A stretch of DNA of 7,175 nucleotides, taken from positions 1-7,175 of the forward strand of contig JAEWNM010000379.1 in NCBI GenBank assembly GCA_023392755.1. Reading direction: 5' to 3'. Origin of the DNA: Bacillota bacterium. Its GTDB lineage: Bacteria; Bacillota; Clostridia; Christensenellales; Aristaeellaceae. Numbering within the stretch: the first letter of the stretch is position 1; each line of letters begins with the position of its first letter. Made by a program: the position numbers and the translations under genes. Below, piece by piece: positions 1-6,340 of this stretch. The notes beneath the pieces are model-generated. The model saw nothing but the letters and a program-made list of their open reading frames with translations. It had not been told where the DNA came from and did not search any database.

Positions 1-2
1 CG

Positions 3-557
3 TTTTTGGGGGCGGGGGATAAGCCGGTATACATCGGCTTTGGCTCCATGGTATCGGGGGACATGGGCAAAACGCTTTCCATTGTTCTGGAGGCGGTTGA
101 GCAGGCTGGCGTGCGGGCCATATTGCAAAAGGGCTGGGGCGCCACGGAGATATCGGCCTCCTCCGACCGCATTTTTGTGGCGGATTACATCCCCCACGAC
201 TGGCTCTTTGAACAGGTGGCGGCTGTGGTGCACCACGGCGGCGCGGGTACAACCGCGGCGGGATTAAAGGCAGGCAAGCCCACCCTGATTATCCCCTTTG
301 GCGGCGACCAGCCCTTCTGGGGCATGCGGGTGCGGGCGCTGGGGCTGGGGCCCAAGCCCATCCGCCGGGAAAACCTGACGGTGGAGAAGCTGACAAAAGC
401 ACTCGTCGATTTAACGCAGACCAAATCCTACTGCGTGGCCGCCAGGGAACTGGGCATGCGCCTGCGGGAAGAAAACGGCACCAAGATCGCCGCCGACATT
501 ATTGAGGAAGAAATTCAGCGGTGGCTGAACGAAGACAAGACGTCTTCGAAAAAATAA
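3..557 (+). CDS. Glycosyltransferase family 1 (UGT/MGT-like), 3' part only
   Basis: This is the C-terminal, nucleotide-sugar-binding half of a GT-B fold glycosyltransferase of the kind that moves a sugar from UDP- or TDP-sugar to a lipid, sterol or other small acceptor. The reading frame is open to the left edge, so the TTG at position 6 is not taken as a start. Visible hallmarks are the strand-loop PVYIGFGSM near the beginning, then HHGGAGTT (codons from base 231), which matches the donor-binding signature of the family, and PFGGDQPFWG (about 295-324), where the Asp-Gln pair normally contacts the sugar. Bacterial members are usually about 400 residues, so roughly the first 200 residues, which carry the acceptor-binding domain, lie outside the window. 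The acceptor therefore cannot be predicted. The C-terminus ends in a short Lys-rich tail. No co-directional partner is close enough to give functional context. Family assignment is firm; substrate is unknown. Confidence 0.9.
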   Translation, partial: FLGAGDKPVYIGFGSMVSGDMGKTLSIVLEAVEQAGVRAILQKGWGATEISASSDRIFVADYIPHDWLFEQVAAVVHHGGAGTTAAGLKAGKPTLIIPFGGDQPFWGMRVRALGLGPKPIRRENLTVEKLTKALVDLTQTKSYCVAARELGMRLREENGTKIAADIIEEEIQRWLNEDKTSSKK

Positions 558-571
558 CGCGCCCCCATTTT

Positions 572-601
572 GAACGGGTACCCGTCGTTCATGCATTTTT
601 T
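572..601 (+). terminator. Candidate intrinsic terminator after the glycosyltransferase
   Basis: GAACG (572-576) can pair with CGTTC (586-590), enclosing a GGTACC-containing core; the perfect palindrome ACGGGTACCCGT sits at 574-585. A run of six T follows at 596-601, five bases after the stem. The gap before the T run and the small bulge make it a weak candidate. Its location 15 bases after the glycosyltransferase stop fits a terminator. Confidence 0.4.
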
Positions 602-630
602 CGGCCAGGGAAAATTGGGAGGGAGCAGTC

Positions 631-1500
631 ATGAAAAAGCATGTTCTTTCCGCCATAACGGCAGTGCTCATGGTGCTGGCGCTTTTTTTGCCCCTTTGCG
701 CCGGCGCTTCAAACTTCTACATCATTCCCGACAGCGACAGGCGCTATCTTGCGGAAGAAGAATTGTGGGAGTGGCAATACACCGCCCTTGGCTTCATACT
801 GAACGAGATTTTTGCGCGCCACGGCTTCCCCTTTGACCCGGAGGGCAACTACTACGATTACTTCAACGCCCAGTCCTGGTACCGGGAAGACCCCGATTTC
901 ACCTACAGCCGCGTAAACAGCGTGGAGTGGCACAACGAACGCCTGGTCAAACAGGTGCGCCAGCAAATGCGGGCTATCGGCACAAAAAACCCGGATGGAA
1001 AATCCGTGCCTGATATTGAGCCTGCTCTGTACAACATTCCGGACGAGTTTGTGGAATATGTGTTCACGCCGGGGCAAAAGCTGAATGTCTACACCGGGCC
1101 GGGCGCCAACTACGTGCGGGCCGCCAAGGGAAAGGCCATGACCAGCACCAACGGCACGGTTTATGTGTACGGTTGGGAAAACGGCTGGCTGATGGTGCTG
1201 TACCGCGTCAGCAAGGGCGGCGCGCGCATCGGCTATGTGGACGGAGCGAAAATCAAAGGCGATGTGCACGCAGATTACCTGACGTTTGATTATCAAAGCA
1301 CCGCCGTAACCCGCGACTGCGCCATTACCGACGACCCTGTCAGCACCTATACGCCATTGGCCCAGCTGCGCAGCGGCGATACGGTGACCTATCTTTGCAC
1401 CCTTAACAACAACAGCCAATGGGCCTATGTGGAGGCTGAAACCAGCGCGGGCCTCGTCCGGGGCTGCATTCCCCAAAATGCGCTGGATATGGGAAAATAA
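631..1500 (+). CDS. Secreted YARHG-domain protein with two SH3-like segments
   Basis: A 289-residue protein predicted to be exported. Residues 1-26 form a Sec signal peptide: MKKH, a hydrophobic stretch, and an AGA motif with likely cleavage before Ser27. Cys23 sits in LPLC, a poor lipobox, so a lipoprotein is unlikely. Residues about 34-90 match the YARHG domain: LWEWQYTALGFILNEIFARHG with the FARHG core at 61-65, then an aromatic-rich YYDYFNAQSWY stretch. Two SH3-like beta segments follow, about 140-208 (VYTGPGANYVRAAKG is typical of bacterial SH3b repeats) and about 222-286. YARHG domains are found in extracellular proteins of Firmicutes and are thought to act at the cell envelope; SH3b repeats often bind peptidoglycan. 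No catalytic domain is visible, so a wall-binding or sensing role is inference only. The start is supported by GGGAGGG at 617-623, seven bases upstream. No clear promoter was found in the short gap before it. It appears to be a single-gene unit. Confidence 0.85.
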   Translation: MKKHVLSAITAVLMVLALFLPLCAGASNFYIIPDSDRRYLAEEELWEWQYTALGFILNEIFARHGFPFDPEGNYYDYFNAQSWYREDPDFTYSRVNSVEWHNERLVKQVRQQMRAIGTKNPDGKSVPDIEPALYNIPDEFVEYVFTPGQKLNVYTGPGANYVRAAKGKAMTSTNGTVYVYGWENGWLMVLYRVSKGGARIGYVDGAKIKGDVHADYLTFDYQSTAVTRDCAITDDPVSTYTPLAQLRSGDTVTYLCTLNNNSQWAYVEAETSAGLVRGCIPQNALDMGK

Positions 1501-1541
1501 AACGTTCCGGGCCTGTTTTGATAAAGAGCCGTCCCGGTTTG

Positions 1542-1550
1542 TGGTATACT
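1542..1550 (+). promoter_or_regulatory. Extended -10 promoter of the maltose phosphorylase operon
   Basis: TGGTATACT gives an extended -10 element (TGn plus TATACT at 1545-1550). A -35-like TTGATA lies at 1518-1523, but the 21-base spacer is too long for a standard pair, so the TGn probably compensates for a poor -35. Transcription would start near 1557, exactly where the operator-like palindrome begins. Confidence 0.6.
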
Positions 1551-1556
1551 CATCCA

Positions 1557-1570
1557 TACAAACGTTTGCA
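1557..1570 (+). promoter_or_regulatory. LacI/MalR-type operator overlapping the transcription start
   Basis: TACAAACGTTTGCA contains the perfect 10-base palindrome CAAACGTTTG (1559-1568) with a central CG step, and matches in six of seven symmetric pairs. LacI-family repressors bind sites of this form, and MalR-type repressors of maltose genes in Gram-positive bacteria use a near-identical core (CAAACGTTTG). Its position at about +1 to +14 from the predicted start is the classic place for repression. The regulator gene itself is not in the window. Confidence 0.65.
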
Positions 1571-1591
1571 TTATAAAGAGGAGAAGGATTC

Positions 1592-3877
1592 ATGGGCTTT
1601 TTGATACATCCCTGGCGTGTGGTGGAACAGCGGTGGAACCCTGAAAAAATACGGCTGGGAGAGAGCCTGTGCTCTCTTGGCAACGGATACATGGGGCTCC
1701 GGGGAAATTTTGAGGAGCAATACTCCGGCGATACCCACCGGGGCACATACCTTGCGGGCGTCTGGTTCCCCGACAAAACAAGGGTGGGCTGGTGGAAAAA
1801 CGGATACCCGCACTATTTTGGCAAGGTCATCAACGCGGTGAACCTCATCGGCATTGACGTAATGGTGGACGGGGAACCGCTGGACTTGCACCGCTATCCT
1901 GTAGTGAAATTCCTGCGGGAAGTGGATATGCAGCGGGGCATTCTCCACCGGGTAGCACTTGTGGAAATGGACAAGGGCACCGTACGCATCGAAAGCCAGC
2001 GGTTTGTATCCGTGGCAAAAAAGGAACTGCTGGCCATCCGTTACACGGTCACCCCCTCCTTCGCGGCGCATATCGCTTTGCACCCGTATCTGGACGCCAA
2101 TGTACGCAACCTGGACGCCAACTATGACGAAGCCTTCTGGGATATGCTTTCGGAAGGACAGCAGAACAACACGAGCGGCTTGCTGACCAAAACAAAGAAG
2201 AATCCCTTCGGCGCGCCCCGGTTCACCGTAGCCGCAGCCATGGGCGTAAACGCCCCCGGCCTGACACTGGCCCGCCGGGAGAACCGCAAGGGCCGCTGCG
2301 AGTCGGTGTACGGCAAAAAAGCGACCGCGGGGGAGGCGGTTTCGCTGGACAAATTGTCTCTTGTGGTCACAAGCCGCGACCATGAGGAAGAGGGTCTTTT
2401 GCCCCTGGCATTGTCCCTTGCTGAAAAAGCGGCGGAGGAAGGATACGATGCCGCCTGCCAAGCCCACGAAGCCGGCTGGAAACGCCGCTGGGAGATGGCC
2501 GACGTGCAGATAAACGGCGACGACGCGGCCCAGCAGGGCATTCGCTTCAACCTGTTCCATTTGCTCTCCACGTATTCCGGGGACGATGAACGTTTGAACA
2601 TTGGCCCCAAGGGCTTCACCGGCGAAAAGTACGGCGGGGCCACGTATTGGGATACGGAGGCCTACTGCCTGCCGGTATACATGGCCGTGGCTGGGGAGAA
2701 GGTGGCAAGGCAGCTGCTTTTATACCGCCACAGGCAGCTTCCCGGCGCGTACCACAACGCCAGGCAGCAGGGTCTCCAAGGCGCGCTTTATCCCATGGTC
2801 ACATTCACGGGCATCGAGTGCCACAACGAATGGGAGATCACCTTTGAGGAAATCCACCGCAACGGCGCCATCACCCATGCCATTTTCAATTATGTCACCT
2901 ATACGGGCGATACGGCATACCTTAAAAACGAAGGCCTGGACGTGCTTGCGGGCATCGGAAAATTCTGGCTGGGCCGCGTGCATTTTTCAAAGCGGGCAGG
3001 CAAGTACATGATCCACGGGGTCACCGGCCCCAACGAGTACGAGAACAATGTGAACAACAACTGGTATACCAACCGCATCGCCGCCTGGTGCTTAGGCTAT
3101 ACGCTGGAAGCCGCAAAGATGGCAACGCCAGCCAGGGTGAAGGAGGCCGGGCTTACGGAGGACGACTTAAAGCGCATGCGGGAAGTTGCCGCGAACATGT
3201 ACTATCCCGAGGAGAAGGACCTGGGCATCTTCGTGCAGCACGATACCTTCCTGGACAAGGACATAAGGCCCGCAGCAGACATCGATCCCAGCGACCGCCC
3301 CATCAACCAGCACTGGTCCTGGGACCGCATACTGCGCTCCTGCTACATCAAGCAGGCGGATGTGCTGCAGGGCCTGTACTTCCTTGGCCATCTGTACGAC
3401 AAGGATACAAAGAAGCGGAACTTCGATTTTTACGAGCCCATCACCGTGCATGAGAGCAGCCTCTCTCCCTGCGTGCATAGCATTTTGGCCGCGGAGATTG
3501 GCTACCCAGAAAAGGCGGTGGAAATGTACCGCCGCACAGCCCGCCTGGACCTTGATAACATCAACCGCGACACGGAGGATGGCCTGCATGTGACCAGCAT
3601 GGCGGGAAGCTGGCTCTCCATCGCCCAGGGTTTTGCGGGTATGCGCACCGCGCAGGGGTTGTCCTTTGCCCCCTTCCTGCCCGATTGCTGGCAAGGTTAT
3701 GCCTTCAATGTAAATTACCGGAACCGGCTGTTGCGGGTGTCTGTGGACGAAAAAGGCACCACCCTCATTTTGCTGGAAGGGGAGCCCCTTGCGCTTTCTC
3801 TGTACGGGCAAAGCGTTACGGTTAAGAGTGAAGCGCGTTTGCCTTTCCCCGGGGGAAATCATCATGCAGGGCTATAA
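1592..3877 (+). CDS. mapA: Maltose phosphorylase, glycoside hydrolase family 65
   Basis: Cytosolic inverting phosphorylase: maltose plus phosphate gives glucose plus beta-D-glucose 1-phosphate. No signal peptide is seen. Length (761 residues) fits family members of about 750-775. Expected domain order is an N-terminal beta-sandwich (about 1-270), a helical linker, an (alpha/alpha)6 barrel (about 315-690) and a C-terminal beta domain. Visible hallmarks are YWDTEAY (352-358) and HNEWEITFEEIHRNG (from 411), lining the sugar site. The GPNEYENNVNNNWYTN block puts Glu482 at the position of the family's general acid. HWSWDR starts at 574, HESSLSPC (620-627) is the phosphate-binding loop, and TEDGLHVTSMAGSW starts at 661. 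The HNEWEITF and ENNVNNNWYTN blocks resemble maltose phosphorylases more than trehalose or kojibiose enzymes; nigerose or kojibiose phosphorylase remains a weaker alternative. Start supported by AGAGGAGAAGG at 1577-1587. It is preceded by a LacI-type operator and overlaps a Nudix gene by 14 bases. No beta-phosphoglucomutase gene, its usual partner, is adjacent. Confidence 0.9.
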   Translation: MGFLIHPWRVVEQRWNPEKIRLGESLCSLGNGYMGLRGNFEEQYSGDTHRGTYLAGVWFPDKTRVGWWKNGYPHYFGKVINAVNLIGIDVMVDGEPLDLHRYPVVKFLREVDMQRGILHRVALVEMDKGTVRIESQRFVSVAKKELLAIRYTVTPSFAAHIALHPYLDANVRNLDANYDEAFWDMLSEGQQNNTSGLLTKTKKNPFGAPRFTVAAAMGVNAPGLTLARRENRKGRCESVYGKKATAGEAVSLDKLSLVVTSRDHEEEGLLPLALSLAEKAAEEGYDAACQAHEAGWKRRWEMADVQINGDDAAQQGIRFNLFHLLSTYSGDDERLNIGPKGFTGEKYGGATYWDTEAYCLPVYMAVAGEKVARQLLLYRHRQLPGAYHNARQQGLQGALYPMVTFTGIECHNEWEITFEEIHRNGAITHAIFNYVTYTGDTAYLKNEGLDVLAGIGKFWLGRVHFSKRAGKYMIHGVTGPNEYENNVNNNWYTNRIAAWCLGYTLEAAKMATPARVKEAGLTEDDLKRMREVAANMYYPEEKDLGIFVQHDTFLDKDIRPAADIDPSDRPINQHWSWDRILRSCYIKQADVLQGLYFLGHLYDKDTKKRNFDFYEPITVHESSLSPCVHSILAAEIGYPEKAVEMYRRTARLDLDNINRDTEDGLHVTSMAGSWLSIAQGFAGMRTAQGLSFAPFLPDCWQGYAFNVNYRNRLLRVSVDEKGTTLILLEGEPLALSLYGQSVTVKSEARLPFPGGNHHAGL

Positions 3878-4274
3878 CATCATCATGGTCTACAGCCGGG
3901 ATATAACCCGCTTGCTGATGTGCAAGCGCTTAAAGGACCCCTATAAGGGCCTGAACAATTTGGTGGGCGGAAAAATTGAACCGGGCGAGCCGGGCATTCA
4001 AGCCGCTTACAGGGAACTTTGCGAGGAGACCGGCATCGCAAAAGAGGATATCACCCTTCATCACCTGATGGATTTCACGTACTATTATCAAAACTGCTAT
4101 GTACAAGTGTACGCGGGCCGATTGAAGCAGGATGTGGCTGTCTCGGGAGATGAAAACGAATTGTTCTGGTCGGATCTCAATCATAACTTTTTTGATATGG
4201 CTTTGTACGCCGGCGAAGGCAATATCGGGCATATGCTGGAACAGGTGAAGTTGAGCGGCATCCTGGAAGACTGA
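3864..4274 (+). CDS. Nudix hydrolase (MutT-like)
   Basis: A 136-residue single-domain Nudix protein. The Nudix box is complete at residues 36-58: Gly36, Glu42, then REL at 50-52, EE at 54-55 and GI at 57-58, fitting GX5EX7REUXEEXGU, so the metal-binding glutamates are intact. Such enzymes cleave nucleoside diphosphate linked compounds (oxidised dNTPs, nucleotide sugars, dinucleotides) to a phosphate and a nucleotide; the substrate cannot be read from sequence. The N-terminus (NIIMVYSRDITRLLMCKR) is the usual first strand pair. I chose ATG 3864 over the in-frame ATG at 3789: it has GGGGGAAA at 3851-3858 upstream, begins at the expected domain edge, and avoids a 25-residue extension inside the phosphorylase gene. 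The gene overlaps the phosphorylase by 14 bases, implying co-transcription and probably translational coupling. Whether it acts on a sugar nucleotide linked to maltose metabolism is speculation. Confidence 0.9.
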   Translation: MQGYNIIMVYSRDITRLLMCKRLKDPYKGLNNLVGGKIEPGEPGIQAAYRELCEETGIAKEDITLHHLMDFTYYYQNCYVQVYAGRLKQDVAVSGDENELFWSDLNHNFFDMALYAGEGNIGHMLEQVKLSGILED

Positions 4275-4298
4275 TAACGTCATGTTCATTGCGGGAAT

Positions 4299-4338
4299 AT
4301 GGGCCCCCATCGCATTTGATGAGGGCTCATTTATTATT
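4299..4338 (+). terminator. Intrinsic terminator of the phosphorylase-Nudix operon
   Basis: ATGGGCCCCCATC (4299-4311) pairs with GATGAGGGCTCAT (4318-4330) over 13 positions with one wobble and one mismatch, leaving a six-base loop. TTATTATT follows at 4331-4338. It begins 24 bases after the Nudix stop. On the other strand the same stem lies 23 bases past the end of the convergent membrane gene but lacks a T run there, so it is better placed for the plus strand. Confidence 0.7.
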
Positions 4339-4353
4339 GATCTTCCGCCTACA

Positions 4354-5154
4354 TCAGGCCTTCCTTTCCGCACGCTGCGCTTTACGCCAGGCTTTTCCCT
4401 TTTCATTCCCTGATGGCAGCAGTTCATTGGCATAGCCTGTCTGGGCAAGGCTGAAATACGGATTTAGTATCGAAATAATCAGCATCATAACTACTTGCCG
4501 AATCAGTTGAGCGGATACGGATGTATTTGCCAATGACAATGAGGGGAAAAGCATTAAAGCACCCACGAGCAGCGCAAATCCCCACCAATATACCGTTATA
4601 CCATACCAAAGCAGGTGCCTCACATGCCCTTTCATCATCCGAAAGGACAATTTTATCATCTCCGGAACGCTTTCCTTGGGGTTCGTTACAAACAGATACG
4701 GAAGCAAAAAGAGGCGCAGCATGATCCACATGATCAACAGGCCGGCCGCAATCGTCACAACCCATACGAATATGGCCAGTTCAAGTTGATGTATAGTCGG
4801 CATGCCAAACAAGCTTGAATAATGCACAATGAAGGCAGGAATCTGCCAAATCAGGCCGACTGCCAAAACGTTTGGCAGTAATTTCGGGGATTTGACAAAA
4901 TCAAAAAGCATGGACCATCGTGCCTCTTTGCCCTTTGTCAGGTGCAGCAGCAAATGATATAACCCCAGTGTCATCACAGGCATCATCACCAGTTGATAAA
5001 TGATTTCGGGCAGATCATTCCCTATCAGATACGTCTTAACCGCATACCAAAGCAAATTGACCGAGGCGAACAGGAAAGAAATCATCCACAGCATGCCCCT
5101 GTTCTGCCAGAACAGTTGAAAGGTATGTCTGCGCAACATCGCGTTTGTCTGCAT
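4354..5154 (-). CDS. DUF975-like multi-pass membrane protein
   Basis: A 266-residue integral membrane protein with about six hydrophobic segments: roughly residues 21-43, 51-71, 95-112, 125-150, 182-203 and 217-232. The block RLFLLPYLFVTNPKESVPEMIKLSFRMMKGH, given here only by its ends (residues 147-177), has the pattern of DUF975 family proteins: a Pro-Tyr pair at a helix end, an N-P turn, then an amphipathic helix ending in MKGH before the next membrane span. Residues 247-266 form a strongly basic cytoplasmic tail. The family's function is not established. The start at 5154 has only a weak ribosome site (GGTG seven bases upstream, AAGGA further away); Met6 is a possible alternative. A six-codon reading frame, MKKEMV, ends five bases before the start and could couple translation. 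GC content is visibly lower than in the flanking genes. The gene stands alone, convergent with the sugar operon and divergent from dpaA. Confidence 0.75.
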   Translation of the reverse strand: MQTNAMLRRHTFQLFWQNRGMLWMISFLFASVNLLWYAVKTYLIGNDLPEIIYQLVMMPVMTLGLYHLLLHLTKGKEARWSMLFDFVKSPKLLPNVLAVGLIWQIPAFIVHYSSLFGMPTIHQLELAIFVWVVTIAAGLLIMWIMLRLFLLPYLFVTNPKESVPEMIKLSFRMMKGHVRHLLWYGITVYWWGFALLVGALMLFPSLSLANTSVSAQLIRQVVMMLIISILNPYFSLAQTGYANELLPSGNEKGKAWRKAQRAERKA

Positions 5155-5201
5155 GAAATCACACCATTTCCTTTTTCATTTCACCAATTTTATTTATACA
5201 T

Positions 5202-5230
5202 AGTGTAAAGCATCTCTCCCTTCATGTCTA
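5202..5230 (-). promoter_or_regulatory. Sigma-A-like promoter of the membrane protein gene
   Basis: Read on the minus strand, TAGACA (5225-5230) is followed after exactly 17 bases by TACACT (5202-5207). This places the transcription start near 5195, about 40 bases before the start codon. The -35 and -10 boxes each differ from consensus by one base (TTGACA, TATACT/TATAAT type). An alternative A/T-rich -10, TATAAA, lies just downstream. Confidence 0.5.
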
Positions 5231-5247
5231 CCGTATTTTCCCAATTA

Positions 5248-5463
5248 GCAAAGGTTTTTCAGGGAAGGGTGCGGGAAGGCTCCGGAGCCCAGCCCCCGCC
5301 TGTGGCGGAAATGGGCGAGGCGGAGGAGGCTGGCGATACAAGCAATGCGAGCGGTAGCGAAGCAGGGCGACGATTGAGACAGCCGGAGGATTTTTTCAAA
5401 AAGCCCTCTTCCCGCAAGCTTTCATGTTCGTTCTTGTCTTCTCCCGCACCCCCTCCCCCTTGC
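5248..5463. repeat. MITE-like intergenic element with imperfect terminal inverted repeats
   Basis: This fills most of the 349-base gap between the membrane gene and dpaA. The outer arms are GCAAAGG (5248-5254) against CCTTGC at the right end, and the perfect pair GGGTGCGGGA (5267-5276) with TCCCGCACCC (5442-5451). Flanking bases GGGAA and CTCCC partly continue the match; the left arm carries about seven extra bases (TTTTTCA). Inside are a 12-base palindrome GGCTCCGGAGCC (5278-5289), a hairpin CCGCC/GGCGG (5296-5308), a T5/A5 hairpin closed by GAGG/CCTC (5386-5408), and CTTCCCGC (5408-5415), which could also pair with GCGGGAAG of the left arm. Open frames crossing it have no ribosome site and no family likeness. 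No target-site duplication is obvious. It could be a non-autonomous mobile element, a dispersed intergenic repeat, or a structured untranslated region. Confidence 0.5.
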
Positions 5464-5474
5464 GGCATAGGATG
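5447..5474 (+). promoter_or_regulatory. dpaA: Possible sigma-K promoter for dpaAB
   Basis: CATAGGATG at 5466-5474 fits the sigma-K -10 pattern CATAnnnTA except for the last base, and is preceded by G as preferred. A CACC with the AC at 5448-5449 lies 16 bases upstream, matching the short -35. Transcription would start near 5481, ahead of the ribosome site. In Bacillus subtilis the orthologous operon (spoVF) is expressed in the mother cell under sigma-K. The -35 is low in information, so this is tentative. The -35 falls inside the right arm of the inverted-repeat element. Confidence 0.4.
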
Positions 5475-5503
5475 AAGCATGATGCGTAAGGGAGGAAAAC
5501 AGG

Positions 5504-6340
5504 ATGCGTGTTTGCGTGGTGGGCGGCGATGATCGCCTTCGCCTGCTGAATGGTCTATTCCAAAAAAAGGGATATAAAGCCGGTACATGGGGCCAGGGCA
5601 GCGACGATGCGTCCAAAGCGCTGACACGCGCCCAGGCGGTGGTGCTGCCGTTTCCCAGGGCCAGCCGGGATGGATTCATCCCCGCGCCCAATGCCAAGCG
5701 GCCCATACCGGTGCATGAGGTGGCTTCCCTGATCGGGGAAGGCGTATGGATCATGTCCGGCGCGCTGGATGAGGAGCTTGCCCATACAGCCTCAAAGAAG
5801 GATTGGCGGCTGCTTCTCCCCAGCTCCGACCCGGCCTTTGAGGAGCAAAACGCCATGCCCTCGGCGGAAGGGGCTGTCTATGCCGCCATGCAAAAGGCCG
5901 ATTACACACTGTGCGGAAGCAAGTGCCTGATCATCGGCCCCGGCCGCATAGGCCGCGAGCTTGCAAAAATGCTTCTGGGCATCGGAGCCAAGGTGTTCAT
6001 GGCCGCCCGCCGGGAGGAAGCTCTCCAAAAAGCAGCGGAGATGGGCTATGTTCCCGTGTCCATGGAGGCGCTGCCCATTGCGGCCAGGGAGGCCGACATA
6101 CTGTTCAACACCGCACCGGCGATGGTGGCGGGAGAAGCCGTAATGGCTGCCCTTCCCGTCCACGCCCTGGCCATTGATTTGGCCAGCGCGCCCTTCGGCA
6201 TCGATTTGGAAGCCGCGAAACGCCACGGCATAAATGCCTGGCGGGAAGGGGGCATCCCCGGCAGGTACGCGCCCCTGACGGCAGCCCGGCTGCTTTTTGA
6301 TTACTTTGAGGCGCATACAAGGAGTGATTCATGTGAATAG
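5504..6340 (+). CDS. dpaA: Dipicolinate synthase subunit A
   Basis: Together with DpaB this converts the dihydrodipicolinate-pathway intermediate of lysine synthesis to dipicolinic acid, which accumulates with calcium in the spore core and gives heat resistance; it acts in the mother cell. The 278-residue protein is slightly shorter than typical homologs (about 290-300). The N-terminus MRVCVVGGDDRLRLLNGLF is characteristic of the DpaA N-terminal domain. A Rossmann nucleotide-binding segment follows, with CLIIGPGRIGRELAKMLLG and the GxGxxG glycines at 145, 147 and 150. An Arg-Arg after the second strand (AARR) suggests NADP(H) preference, which is inference. The C-terminal half holds the second part of the dinucleotide domain, including the IDLASAPFGID and GIPGRYAPLTAARL stretches usual for the family. 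Start supported by AAGGGAGG at 5488-5494. The gene overlaps dpaB by eight bases. Confidence 0.93.
   Translation: MRVCVVGGDDRLRLLNGLFQKKGYKAGTWGQGSDDASKALTRAQAVVLPFPRASRDGFIPAPNAKRPIPVHEVASLIGEGVWIMSGALDEELAHTASKKDWRLLLPSSDPAFEEQNAMPSAEGAVYAAMQKADYTLCGSKCLIIGPGRIGRELAKMLLGIGAKVFMAARREEALQKAAEMGYVPVSMEALPIAAREADILFNTAPAMVAGEAVMAALPVHALAIDLASAPFGIDLEAAKRHGINAWREGGIPGRYAPLTAARLLFDYFEAHTRSDSCE

Noticed and set aside
1507..1541. CCGGG/CCCGG pair as a terminator of the YARHG gene
   Set aside because: Only five pairs around a 21-base loop and a short TTTGT afterwards; too weak to call, and it overlaps the promoter of the next operon.
709..1776. Long minus-strand open frame opposite the YARHG protein gene
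   Set aside because: It runs antisense to a well-supported gene, crosses its promoter-rich downstream gap, lacks a ribosome site and resembles no family; GC-rich codon use keeps the opposite frame open.
1571..2560. Minus-strand open frame opposite the phosphorylase
   Set aside because: It is a shadow of the GH65 gene and even covers that gene's operator and ribosome site; no start signal or family likeness.
3789..3863. Upstream in-frame ATG extending the Nudix protein by 25 residues
   Set aside because: The extension lies inside the phosphorylase coding end, has no ribosome site, and the Nudix fold begins at the ATG at 3864.
3167..3865. Minus-strand open frame opposite the end of the phosphorylase
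   Set aside because: Antisense shadow of a strongly conserved coding stretch, without ribosome site.
5224..5627. Open frames in both directions through the inverted-repeat element
   Set aside because: Translations are Pro/Ser/Gly-rich low complexity, arms of the repeat account for them, and no ribosome site is present.
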